Source: RGIG8782 sp017475895
Lineage (GTDB): Bacteria > Pseudomonadota > Alphaproteobacteria > Rickettsiales > UBA1997
NCBI GenBank assembly: GCA_947167315.1
Contig: CAMVHP010000003.1
Span: 1 to 48,387, forward strand
Direction of reading: 5' to 3'
Length of the DNA stretch: 48,387 bases
Shown: piece by piece, positions 37,498 through 46,416 of the stretch
How positions within the stretch are numbered: position 1 is the first letter of the stretch
Layout of the letters: every line of letters begins with the position of its first letter
Program-made: the position numbers and the translations under genes
Notes under the pieces: generated by a model
What the model was told of the DNA's origin: nothing
Database searches by the model: none
What the model saw: only the letters and a program-made list of their open reading frames with translations

Positions 37498-40248
37498 ATG
37501 TTAAAAGATATAGTAAGAAAACTGTTCAGTTCGGCAAACGAAAGAGAAATAAGAAGATTTCAAGAGGTGGTGAAGGTTATAAATAATCTTGAGAAGAATT
37601 ATTTAACCATGAGTGATGATGGTTTGAGGGAACAAACAAACATATTGAAGGCAAGATTAAAAGCCGGTGAAACTTTAGATCAAATATTACCTCAGGCATT
37701 CGCAGTAGTTAGAGAAGCGGCAAAAAGAATAAATGGAGAAAGGGCATTTGATGTTCAGTTAATAGGTGCTATGGTTTTGCATAAGGGTATGATAGCGGAA
37801 ATGAAGACGGGTGAAGGTAAAACATTTGTTGCTGTTTTTGCTGCTTATCTAAATGCTCTGGAGGGCAAAGGTGTCCACGTGGTCACTGTTAACGATTATT
37901 TGGCAAAGGTTGCTGTTGAATGGATGGGTAAGATTTATAACTTTTTAGGTTTAAGTGTGGGTTGTATTCTACAGAGTATGCCGGATGAGGAAAGAAAAAA
38001 GGCATATCAGTGTGATATAACCTATGGAACAAACAGTGAATTTGGTTTTGACTATTTGAGAGATAATTTGAAGATTAACAAAGAACAGCTGTGTCAGAGG
38101 GATTTCAATTTCGCCATTGTGGATGAGGTAGATTCAATTTTAATTGATGAGGCGAGAACTCCATTGATAATATCCGGTGCTACAGATGATAATTCAAAGT
38201 TGTATGTTGACATAGATAATGTGGTTAAAAAAGTTGACGATTCACTCTGTAGTATAGATGAAAAGGAAAGAACTGTCGTGCTGACGGAAGAGGGTACGGA
38301 AGTTGTAGAAAAAATGTTAAAAAATTTATCAATAATAGATAGCAACTCCAGTTTATACGATCTGAAAAATATGAACATAGTTCACCACGTAAATCAGGCG
38401 TTAAAGGCACACAAACTATTTAAAAACGAAGTGGATTATATGGTTAAGGATGGCGAAGTCTTGCTTGTGGATGAGTTTACCGGTAGAATTATGGACGGTA
38501 GAAGATTTTCAGATGGTCTGCACCAAGCGCTTGAAGCAAAGGAAGGGGTTCAGATACAAAACGAAAATCAGACTCTAGCCAGCATAACGTATCAAAATTA
38601 CTTCAGATTATATCCAAAATTATCCGGTATGACCGGAACAGCAATGACTGAGTCCGTTGAATTTGAATACATTTATAATTTGAAGGTTGTTGAAGTACCA
38701 ACAAACATGCCGGTGATTAGAAAAGATGAAGACGATGTTATATACAAAACAGAGGTCGAAAAATATAAGACTATTGTTAGACAAATTAAAGAATGCTATG
38801 AAAAAAACCAACCGGTGCTGGTGGGAACTGTTAGTATAGAGAAAAGTGAGAAATTATCAAAGTTATTAAAAGCTGAAAAGTTGCCACATAATGTTTTAAA
38901 TGCTAAATATCACGAAAAAGAAGCGTATATTATAGCACAGGCTGGAAAACCAAAGGCAATAACCATAGCAACAAATATGGCCGGTAGGGGAACCGATATA
39001 AAACTGGGTGGAACCGCCGAATTTGAAATAAAGGAAATTAAAAACAATGAATCACTGAGCGATGACGAAAAGAGGGCAGAAATAGATAGACTTGAAAACG
39101 AAATTAAGGACAATAGAGATATTGTAATTGAGGCTGGTGGTTTGTTTGTTTTAGGAACAGAAAGACATGAAAGCAGAAGAATAGATAATCAGCTAAGAGG
39201 TCGTTCCGGTCGTCAGGGAGATGTGGGTGTATCAAAGTTCTTTATATCGCTGGAGGATGATCTTATGAGAATTTTTGGTTCTGATAAATTGTCCACCATG
39301 TTGACAAAACTTGGTCTTAAGGATGACGAGGCTATAGTTCATCCATGGATAAGTAAATCGTTGGAAAAAGCACAAAAGAAAGTTGAAAATATACACTATG
39401 AGATGAGAAAAAATGTGTTGAAGTATGATGATGTTGTTAATACCCAAAGAAAGGTTGTATTTGAACAAAGAAGAGACATTATGTTTGCCGATTCTGTCGA
39501 TCCGGAAATTAAATATATGATTAAAAGTAAAAATGACGAACTGGTGAATTTTTACATGCCCAATAAATCTCGTGATGATTGGGATGTTGAAGGATTTATT
39601 AGTGAAGTTTCAAGAATATATGGAAATGATTTTTATCTGAACGAATATATAACATCAAATGAAAATGTTAGTAAAAATGACGTTTTAGAAAAACTACAGT
39701 CAAGTGTTGATGGTATGTTTAAGGATAAGGTTGATACCTATGGAGAGGAAGTTATAAGAACAATGCAAAAACATGTCTATCTTTTAACCATAGATAGATT
39801 TTGGAAGGATCATTTGTATGCTCTTGATAAGTTGCGACAGAGTATAGGTTTGAGAGCTTACGGACAAAAAGATCCGTTGCTGGAATATAAAAAAGAAGGT
39901 TATAATTTGTTTGAAAGTTTAATGTATAGTATAAATGAGGAAGTTATAGGTGTTCTAGCAAAATCGAAAATATCCATTGAATCTCCAATAGAAAATCAGA
40001 TTCAGATTAAAGATAATAGTGATATTAGGGACAATAGACAGGATTTTGTTGATAAAATTAATTTTCTACAGAAACAAAAGGAAGGTGTTTTAAATAGCGT
40101 AGGGAAACAGGAGACAATCACAAATAGGGTAAAAAATGATAATTTTAATCCCAATGACAAAAGCACATGGGGCAGGGTTGGTAGAAATGAATTATGCCCC
40201 TGTGGTTCCGGCAAGAAATATAAACATTGCCACGGTGAAATTAAATAA
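37498..40248 (+). CDS. secA: Preprotein translocase ATPase SecA
   Basis: Motor that drives unfolded proteins through SecYEG. 916 residues, full length. Walker A MKTGEGKTF, GVHVVTVNDYLA, the DEAD-type Walker B VDEVDSILIDEARTPLIISG, SITYQNYFRLYPKLSGMTGTA (in parts), ATNMAGRGTDI, the second NBD with GTERHESRRIDNQLRGRSGRQGD (in parts), the scaffold and wing domains, and the C-terminal SEC-C zinc motif NELCPCGSGKKYKHCHG for SecB or lipid contact. Nothing is missing. iscU follows after 27 bases and is probably co-transcribed. Confidence 0.98.
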   Translation: MLKDIVRKLFSSANEREIRRFQEVVKVINNLEKNYLTMSDDGLREQTNILKARLKAGETLDQILPQAFAVVREAAKRINGERAFDVQLIGAMVLHKGMIAEMKTGEGKTFVAVFAAYLNALEGKGVHVVTVNDYLAKVAVEWMGKIYNFLGLSVGCILQSMPDEERKKAYQCDITYGTNSEFGFDYLRDNLKINKEQLCQRDFNFAIVDEVDSILIDEARTPLIISGATDDNSKLYVDIDNVVKKVDDSLCSIDEKERTVVLTEEGTEVVEKMLKNLSIIDSNSSLYDLKNMNIVHHVNQALKAHKLFKNEVDYMVKDGEVLLVDEFTGRIMDGRRFSDGLHQALEAKEGVQIQNENQTLASITYQNYFRLYPKLSGMTGTAMTESVEFEYIYNLKVVEVPTNMPVIRKDEDDVIYKTEVEKYKTIVRQIKECYEKNQPVLVGTVSIEKSEKLSKLLKAEKLPHNVLNAKYHEKEAYIIAQAGKPKAITIATNMAGRGTDIKLGGTAEFEIKEIKNNESLSDDEKRAEIDRLENEIKDNRDIVIEAGGLFVLGTERHESRRIDNQLRGRSGRQGDVGVSKFFISLEDDLMRIFGSDKLSTMLTKLGLKDDEAIVHPWISKSLEKAQKKVENIHYEMRKNVLKYDDVVNTQRKVVFEQRRDIMFADSVDPEIKYMIKSKNDELVNFYMPNKSRDDWDVEGFISEVSRIYGNDFYLNEYITSNENVSKNDVLEKLQSSVDGMFKDKVDTYGEEVIRTMQKHVYLLTIDRFWKDHLYALDKLRQSIGLRAYGQKDPLLEYKKEGYNLFESLMYSINEEVIGVLAKSKISIESPIENQIQIKDNSDIRDNRQDFVDKINFLQKQKEGVLNSVGKQETITNRVKNDNFNPNDKSTWGRVGRNELCPCGSGKKYKHCHGEIK

Positions 40249-40275
40249 TTAATTGTTAACAAAAATGGAGTAGTT

Positions 40276-40656
40276 ATGCCATATTCAGAAAAAATGTTGG
40301 ACCATTGTGAACATCCAAGGAATGTTGGAAGTTTAGATGAAAACGATCCGGATGTTGGAACCGGTTTGATAGGTTCACCGGTTTGTGGTGATATGCTAAA
40401 ATTCCAGATAAAGGTTAAGGACGGTGTTATTGTTGATGCTAAATTTAAAACTTTTGGTTGTGGTGGTGCTATATCCTCAAGTTCATTGACGACTGAGAAG
40501 GTTATTGGTAAGACTCTTGAAGAAGCGATGGAGGTAAAAAATAAGGATATAGTTGCCGAATTGGAACTGCCAAAGGCAAAAATACACTGTTCTGTTATGG
40601 CTGAAGAAGCAATTCACGAAGCTATAAACGACTACAAGAGAAAAAAGGGCATATAA
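40276..40656 (+). CDS. iscU: Iron-sulfur cluster scaffold IscU
   Basis: Scaffold on which [2Fe-2S] clusters are built from sulfur supplied by IscS. 126 residues. The three cluster cysteines are present: GSPVCGDMLKFQIKV, FKTFGCGGAISSSSLTTE and KIHCSVMAEEAI; the HscA-binding motif usually LPPVK is LPKAK here. GGAI-SSSS replaces the common GSAIASSS. A good Shine-Dalgarno (GGAG, 5 bases before the ATG). It is outside an isc operon: no iscS, iscA or hscBA nearby, unlike most proteobacteria, where they cluster. Confidence 0.95.
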   Translation: MPYSEKMLDHCEHPRNVGSLDENDPDVGTGLIGSPVCGDMLKFQIKVKDGVIVDAKFKTFGCGGAISSSSLTTEKVIGKTLEEAMEVKNKDIVAELELPKAKIHCSVMAEEAIHEAINDYKRKKGI

Positions 40657-40657
40657 A

Positions 40658-41665
40658 TTGTTAAAGATAAAGAATAATGATGCTTTAAAAGAAGTACTTT
40701 TAAGCTACGATATGGTTTTGTTTGACTTCATGGGAGTTGTGTCAAACGGCAGCAGTTTAATTGATGGTGTTGACAATACCATGTCGTTTTTGGTAAAAAA
40801 TAATAAAATTGTGTCATTTGTTTCAAATGTTCCTGATGTTAATACTGTTTTTAAGAATGAACTGTCGGAAATATATAATCTAAATGAGGGAATACACTAC
40901 AATTTTATTGTAACCTCCGGTGATGTTAGAACACATATTTTAAAAAACGGATTACTGAAAACAAGGGACAATAAAGTATTAAAAAAGTTTTATATTTTTG
41001 GAAAGGTTGTTGACTATAGTGTTTTCAATAACATCGCCTATGAAATTACCGATGACATAGAAGAGGCTGACTTTATTTATGTTGCCTATCCTCAATTAAG
41101 TTTTGAGGAATATAATGCAACCGACGACAGTTACAAAAAATATTTGTTTGAATCAACGATGTACGAGGACAAGTTTTACGATTCAACTAATTTGGATGTG
41201 TTTGTTGACAAAATAAAGTTTCTAAAAAACTACAATTTACCCATGTTTAGCGACTGTTGCGATCTTATGGCTATGCAGAAGGATAAAAACAGTGATAAAA
41301 TTAACTATGTAATTAGACAGGGTTCCATTACATCAAAATATAAAGAATTGGGAGGTGAAGTCATTAACGTTTCTAAACCTTCATCAATTATCTATGACTA
41401 TGCATTTAAAACCATTGAAAATAAACTTGGTGTTAATGTTAAAAATAAAAAAATTCTGATGATTGGTGATACCGTTGACACCGACATTTTAGGCGCCACC
41501 AATGCCACAAGAGATTTAAATATGAAAGTTGATGGTATGTTAACACTGTGCGGTATATCAGGCAAAGCGTTTAAGTACGATGTGGATAAAATTAATGATT
41601 ATTGTTTGAAGAACAAACTAAACCTACACTACCTTGTCGATAATGTAGGTATTAGTAATTATTAG
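40658..41665 (+). CDS. HAD superfamily class IIA phosphatase-like protein (TIGR01459 type)
   Basis: 335 residues. HAD motif I LFDFMGVVSNG (nucleophile Asp, in the D-x-(F/W)-G-V-x-x-x-G form of the alphaproteobacterial TIGR01459 group), motif II Ser/Thr in VSFVSN, the Lys in SKPSSIIYDYA, and motif IV MIGDTVDTDILGA. The long class IIA cap lies between. Substrate unknown; relatives include sugar- and nucleotide-phosphatases. The start is a TTG one base after the iscU stop; no ATG exists before the one at 40712, which would cut into motif I, so the TTG with translational coupling is accepted. The order secA-iscU-HAD looks like one operon. Confidence 0.9.
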   Translation: MLKIKNNDALKEVLLSYDMVLFDFMGVVSNGSSLIDGVDNTMSFLVKNNKIVSFVSNVPDVNTVFKNELSEIYNLNEGIHYNFIVTSGDVRTHILKNGLLKTRDNKVLKKFYIFGKVVDYSVFNNIAYEITDDIEEADFIYVAYPQLSFEEYNATDDSYKKYLFESTMYEDKFYDSTNLDVFVDKIKFLKNYNLPMFSDCCDLMAMQKDKNSDKINYVIRQGSITSKYKELGGEVINVSKPSSIIYDYAFKTIENKLGVNVKNKKILMIGDTVDTDILGATNATRDLNMKVDGMLTLCGISGKAFKYDVDKINDYCLKNKLNLHYLVDNVGISNY

Positions 41666-41692
41666 TGATTTAAATGATATATTTGTTTGTGT

Positions 41693-42652
41693 TTACCACA
41701 CAAATCCTACGCCCAAATTAATTCCAAATAGTCCATTGTTGGAAATGGTTGAAGCAAGGTTAATTGATACATTATTACTTAGGTCGTAACCAGCACCTAT
41801 ACCAAGGTCGAGGGCATCAGATATTTTAAGTTTACTCTTATTTTCAACCATGTGGTAATCATATTTAACAAATACATTAGCATTCAATACGCTACTATCT
41901 TCAAATACTAAATCTGTAGTTAATTTAACTATAGGAGTAAGAGTCACAATATTTCTCATGCCACTGGTAATACCCTTAACAATACCTGTGTTGTAGCTAA
42001 CCCTAAACTCCGTATCCAATGTCAATGGCGTACCCTTGATGCCAGTGAGTGCTACGGGAATACTTTTAACACCAGATAAAATTGCTGACAATCTATCTTC
42101 TCCCTCATTGTCACTCACACAGGACAATAAAGTGTTAAATTTAACATCACTTCTCTTGCTTAAACTGAGGCTATTGTAGTAGGATAACATAACATTGCTA
42201 TATCCATACTGTTTGCTATCCTCAAAGCTAATATTAGACTTAGCAAAAGACAGTACAATGGATGAATTCATATCATACATGTTGTAACCAACATTAGCTA
42301 TAATGGAGGTGGAACCATCGATGTCTCTGTCAATACCTTTACTACTGTTGATTAGTGTATTGTTGGATAAACTAAACCATAGACCTTTACCTTTATGCCC
42401 TTTATATCTATTATATTTATCTCTAATGGTGTTGAATACACTGTCACCAATGTGTTCATCCTGAATAATCTTGAATCTATCGGAGGGCACGCCATTCTCT
42501 ACATTTGCGACTACGACAGGTTCTGGATCTTTTGGATCGTCACTACTCCAAGGCCACGCTAGAGCCTCATTGCACACAAAACCAAAACTAACTAAACTCA
42601 ACACTAAAGTTGCACAGATGACCGACACTAATTTTTTTTTCATATTTTTCAT
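41693..42652 (-). CDS. Outer-membrane beta-barrel protein
   Basis: 319 residues. Signal peptide with basic start (MKNMKKK), hydrophobic core and a likely cleavage site after EALA. The mature part is a series of alternating strands with Gly/Asn/Ser turns (SIIANVGYNMYDMNSS, SNVMLSYYNSLSLSKRS, DTEFRVSYNTGI) and ends in GIGAGYDL...INLGVGFVW, a terminal aromatic residue as needed for BAM recognition. It looks like an autotransporter-type or porin-like barrel of about 10-12 strands, without a passenger. Clear Shine-Dalgarno (GGAG five bases before the ATG at 42652) and promoter. A short hairpin TTTGTGT/ACACAAA (41686-41704) covers its stop. Specific role unknown; surface antigen or porin is an inference. 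Confidence 0.85.
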   Translation of the reverse strand: MKNMKKKLVSVICATLVLSLVSFGFVCNEALAWPWSSDDPKDPEPVVVANVENGVPSDRFKIIQDEHIGDSVFNTIRDKYNRYKGHKGKGLWFSLSNNTLINSSKGIDRDIDGSTSIIANVGYNMYDMNSSIVLSFAKSNISFEDSKQYGYSNVMLSYYNSLSLSKRSDVKFNTLLSCVSDNEGEDRLSAILSGVKSIPVALTGIKGTPLTLDTEFRVSYNTGIVKGITSGMRNIVTLTPIVKLTTDLVFEDSSVLNANVFVKYDYHMVENKSKLKISDALDLGIGAGYDLSNNVSINLASTISNNGLFGINLGVGFVW

Positions 42653-42686
42653 ATTTACTCCATTTTAAAACCATACCGTGCGTTGC

Positions 42687-42715
42687 ATAGTATCGGAAAC
42701 TATCAATAATTTCAA
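42687..42715 (-). promoter_or_regulatory. Promoter of the outer-membrane barrel gene
   Basis: Minus-strand TTGAAA (42715-42710), 17-base spacer, TACTAT (42692-42687), about 35 bases before the ATG at 42652. Confidence 0.55.
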
Positions 42716-42855
42716 ATATAATGCAACTTTGTTATAGATATAAAAATATTGTTCATTATGCTGGATATTATTGTATTATGTTGGTGTATTTGTGCATCTT
42801 TATTAATTTTAATATAAAACAATTCTATTTTAAAAATAATTTTTTTAAAATATTC

Positions 42856-42885
42856 TTGAAATTATAATTAATATATATCTATAAT
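42856..42885 (+). promoter_or_regulatory. Promoter of uvrA
   Basis: TTGAAA (42856-42861), 18-base spacer, perfect TATAAT (42880-42885); start expected about 42892, 29 bases before the uvrA ATG. Confidence 0.6.
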
Positions 42886-42920
42886 ACGGTATAAGTTTAA
42901 AACAAATTGCAAGCATAATA

Positions 42921-45845
42921 ATGAGCGATAAGCAAGATTTTATAGAAGTTATAGGTTGTCGACAGCATAACTTGAAAAATATAAACATAAAGATACCAAA
43001 AAACAAGTTAATAGTTATAACCGGCCTAAGTGGTTCCGGTAAGTCGTCGTTGGCATTTGATACAATTTATGCTGAGGGGCAAAGAAGGTATATAGAAAGC
43101 TTATCTACTTATGCTAGGCAATTTTTAAATGTACAGAATAAGCCCGAGGCTGACTATATAACTGGTTTATCTCCGGCTATTGCTATAGATCAAAAGGTTG
43201 TTGGTAAAAATCCTAGATCAACGGTGGGAACTGCAACTGAAATATATGATTATTTGAGACTGTTATTTGCTAGGATAGGTGTTCCATATTCGCCGGTGAG
43301 TGGTAAACCGCTAGAAAGTCAAAGTGTGGAAAGCATGGCAAATGACATTTTATCCATTCCGGAAAAAACAAAGATAACAATTTTGGCACCATCTGTTAAA
43401 CAGTCCAGAGGTGAACATAGAAAGGAGTTAATAAAAATCAAAAAAAGTGGTTTTACAAGAATAAGGGTTGATAATGAAATTGTTGATATAACCAGTACTT
43501 TGCCACGACTGGATAGAATTGTAAAACATGACATAGATGCTATAGTGGATAGCTTTAGTATATTCAAAGGAATAGAAAAAAGATTGATTTCAGCAATATC
43601 TATGGGATTGGAATTCAGTAATGGTGTTATTTTTGTTCAGATTGATGAATTACCTGAGGGAGTGGAAGATTTTGTTTTTAAAACGAAGAAGTATAAGAAA
43701 GGTGATGGTATAAGATTTTCAAATAAATATAGCGATCCGGAAAGTGGCTTGACAATAGACACCATTGAACCTAGAATGTTTTCCTTTAACAATCCGTTTG
43801 GTGCCTGCAAGAAGTGTGATGGACTTGGAACGGAGTTAAGGTTTGATGAAAAGCTTGTTATTTTAGATCCCACGTTAAGCATTCAAAATGGAGCTATAGA
43901 TCCATTTAAAACCGACTCAAAGGCGAGATTATATTTAAAAATGTTAGAAAAACTTGGTAAAAAGTATAATTTTACTATAACTACACCATTTGAAAAGTAT
44001 CCGGAGGAAATAAAACATAAAATTTTTTATGGTTTTGATGATGAGGTTGAAATAGAGGTGGAGGAGAACACGAAAACCGTCAAGGTTAGAACTAAGTTTA
44101 ATGGTGTTATGAATATTTTGGAGGAAAAGTATAATATTGCCAAAGATGAGATGCTTAGGGATGAATTGGGTAAATATCAGAGTTTATCGGTGTGTAGTGA
44201 GTGTCACGGTCATAGATTAAACGAGGAGGCTCTAAGTATTAAGATACAGGAAAAACATATAGGTGAAGTTTGCAGTATGTCCATAGGCGATATATATGAA
44301 TTCTTTAAAGGTTTATATAATACCCTGAGTAATAACGAGAAAATAATTGCTGATAAAATAATATCTGAGATTGAAAATAGATTAAGTTTTTTGATGAATG
44401 TTGGAATAGAATATCTAACATTAAATAGACAAACCAGCACATTATCAGGAGGTGAAAGTCAGAGAATAAGATTGGCAACACAAATAGCTACGGGATTATC
44501 CGGTATAATTTATGTTTTGGATGAACCATCCATAGGTTTACATCAGTCAGATAACCAGAAGCTAATACACACAATGAAGGCGTTGCGGGATTTGGGTAAC
44601 ACCGTTATTGTGGTTGAACATGATGAAGAAACAATGATGTCGGCCGACTATTTGATTGATATTGGACCGGGTGCCGGAGTTCATGGAGGACAAATTGTTG
44701 CCCAAGGAACGCCGGAGGAGGTTTTAAATAATCCTGATAGTATAACCGGAGCGTATTTGAGTGGTAAAAAATCTATACCGGTGCCATCAGTCAGAAGAAA
44801 GATAAATCCGAAAAAGAAATTGGTGCTGAAAAATGCACACGGAAATAATCTTAAAAATCTTGATGTGGAATTTCCATTGGGTGTATTTTGTAGTGTAACT
44901 GGTGTTTCCGGTGGTGGAAAATCAACGCTTATTTTACAGACTCTCTATAAGGCTTTATCAAGGTTACTGATGGGAGCAAAGGTCGTTCCGGCTCCTTATG
45001 ATAAGATTGAAGGGTTAAATAGTATTGATAAAATAATTCAGATAGACCAGTCACCGATAGGTAGAACACCGAGATCAAATCCTTGTACGTACGTTGGTGT
45101 GTTTACATACATTAGAGATTTATTTGCAAGTTTGCCGGATGCTAGAGAAAAAGGTTTTTCTGTGAATCATTTTTCCTTTAATGTTAAGGGCGGAAGATGC
45201 GAACACTGTCAGGGTGATGGTAGTATAAAAATAGAAATGCACTTTTTGCCGGATGTGTTCGTAAGGTGTCCAATATGTGGTGGTAAAAGATATAATAGAG
45301 ATATTTTGGAAATCGAATATAATGGCAAAAATATTGCAGATGTTTTGGATATGAATGTGGAGGAAGCGTGTAAATTTTTTGCAAAGGAACCGCTGGTTTA
45401 TGAAAAGTTCAAGGCCCTTAAGGATGTGGGGCTCGGCTATATAAAAATAGGTCAATCAGCAACTACATTATCCGGTGGTGAAGCACAAAGAATTAAGTTA
45501 GCAAAAGAATTAAGTAAAAAGGATACTGGAAATACAATTTATATTTTAGACGAGCCCACAACTGGTTTACATTCGGATGACATAAAGAGGTTGTTGTCTG
45601 TTTTACATAAATTGGTGGAGCAGGGCAATACAGTTATGGTTATAGAACATAATCTAGATGTTATAAAAACTTCGGACTGGATTATTGATATTGGACCAAA
45701 GGGAGGAGTTGCTGGTGGTTATATCGTGGCGCAGGGTACTCCGGAAGATGTGGCCAATAATGAAAATAGTCTAACAGGAAAATATTTAAAAGTGGTGTTG
45801 GATAAGTATAAAAATATACAATTAAACAATAAGAGTAATTTATGA
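42921..45845 (+). CDS. uvrA: Excinuclease ABC subunit A
   Basis: Damage-recognition ATPase of nucleotide excision repair. 974 residues, a normal length. Two ABC modules with zinc fingers: Walker A GLSGSGKSSLAFDTIYAEG, first zinc module CKKCDGLG ... CSECHGHRL, ABC signature LSGGESQRIRLA with LDEPSIGLH; second Walker A GVSGGGKSTLI, zinc finger CEHCQGDG ... CPICGGKRYN, signature LSGGEAQRIKLA and LDEPTTGLH. Nothing is missing. Good promoter; the last bases overlap the start of a membrane protein gene (ATGA), suggesting coupling. uvrB is not in the window. Confidence 0.98.
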   Translation: MSDKQDFIEVIGCRQHNLKNINIKIPKNKLIVITGLSGSGKSSLAFDTIYAEGQRRYIESLSTYARQFLNVQNKPEADYITGLSPAIAIDQKVVGKNPRSTVGTATEIYDYLRLLFARIGVPYSPVSGKPLESQSVESMANDILSIPEKTKITILAPSVKQSRGEHRKELIKIKKSGFTRIRVDNEIVDITSTLPRLDRIVKHDIDAIVDSFSIFKGIEKRLISAISMGLEFSNGVIFVQIDELPEGVEDFVFKTKKYKKGDGIRFSNKYSDPESGLTIDTIEPRMFSFNNPFGACKKCDGLGTELRFDEKLVILDPTLSIQNGAIDPFKTDSKARLYLKMLEKLGKKYNFTITTPFEKYPEEIKHKIFYGFDDEVEIEVEENTKTVKVRTKFNGVMNILEEKYNIAKDEMLRDELGKYQSLSVCSECHGHRLNEEALSIKIQEKHIGEVCSMSIGDIYEFFKGLYNTLSNNEKIIADKIISEIENRLSFLMNVGIEYLTLNRQTSTLSGGESQRIRLATQIATGLSGIIYVLDEPSIGLHQSDNQKLIHTMKALRDLGNTVIVVEHDEETMMSADYLIDIGPGAGVHGGQIVAQGTPEEVLNNPDSITGAYLSGKKSIPVPSVRRKINPKKKLVLKNAHGNNLKNLDVEFPLGVFCSVTGVSGGGKSTLILQTLYKALSRLLMGAKVVPAPYDKIEGLNSIDKIIQIDQSPIGRTPRSNPCTYVGVFTYIRDLFASLPDAREKGFSVNHFSFNVKGGRCEHCQGDGSIKIEMHFLPDVFVRCPICGGKRYNRDILEIEYNGKNIADVLDMNVEEACKFFAKEPLVYEKFKALKDVGLGYIKIGQSATTLSGGEAQRIKLAKELSKKDTGNTIYILDEPTTGLHSDDIKRLLSVLHKLVEQGNTVMVIEHNLDVIKTSDWIIDIGPKGGVAGGYIVAQGTPEDVANNENSLTGKYLKVVLDKYKNIQLNNKSNL

Positions 45846-46339
45846 AAGACGCTTTAATAATTATAGTTGGTTTGAGTATACTGTTATTTTTTATCATAAC
45901 AATCGTAAGGGTTGTTATGATGATAGTGCTTAAATTTACCATAAATAAATACATGAAACTGTTGGCACTTATTAGACCTAAGGATAAAATAGAAGAAAGC
46001 TCTAATCCTTCAAACATAAATGATGTTTTGTACAGGGATAAGGATCTGGAAAAAAAGAAAGAATATATGATGCAAAAGCAACAGGAGGCTAAACTTGTTA
46101 ATGTTCAAAGACTACCATCAGAAAGAGAAGTTGAACCTGAAATCAACTATAACAAGAAAAATATTGTTGGTATTGTTAAACCTATAGGTTACTGGACGTC
46201 GCTTGTTATGGGACAAAAGGTTATTGGTTTAATGCAACATGCAGAAATATTAAGACAACAGAACGATTCTGGCTATTGGGTCAACATGATACACGCCCAA
46301 AGGGCTGCTATGGGTAAAGACAAGGGTAGAGGAGTTTAA
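45842..46339 (+). CDS. Single-pass membrane protein of unknown function coupled to uvrA
   Basis: 165 residues. One N-terminal membrane helix (LIIIVGLSILLFFIITIV) then a charged cytoplasmic part with a coiled-coil-like stretch (KDLEKKKEYMMQKQQEAK) and a conserved-looking C-terminal block, GYWTSLVMGQKVIGLMQHAE and GYWVNMIHAQRAAMGKDKGRG, in which GYW and a -M-x-x-(G/A)Q- pattern occur twice. I do not recognise the family; it may be a lineage-specific conserved protein. It starts within the uvrA stop (4-base overlap), so it is translated from the same transcript. A weak terminator-like hairpin overlaps its stop. Confidence 0.75.
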   Translation: MKDALIIIVGLSILLFFIITIVRVVMMIVLKFTINKYMKLLALIRPKDKIEESSNPSNINDVLYRDKDLEKKKEYMMQKQQEAKLVNVQRLPSEREVEPEINYNKKNIVGIVKPIGYWTSLVMGQKVIGLMQHAEILRQQNDSGYWVNMIHAQRAAMGKDKGRGV

Positions 46340-46372
46340 TCTAGACCGTGTATAAAAATATATAGATTTTTT
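46338..46372 (+). terminator. Weak terminator after the uvrA operon
   Basis: AATCTA (46338-46343) pairs with TAGATT (46363-46368), with an inner TATA/TATA pairing possible, followed by a T run to 46372. The stem is short and AT-rich. Confidence 0.35.
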
Positions 46373-46416
46373 ATAAAAACAAAGTATTATCGGATTAGCT
46401 GAATAAGAAAAAGTTT

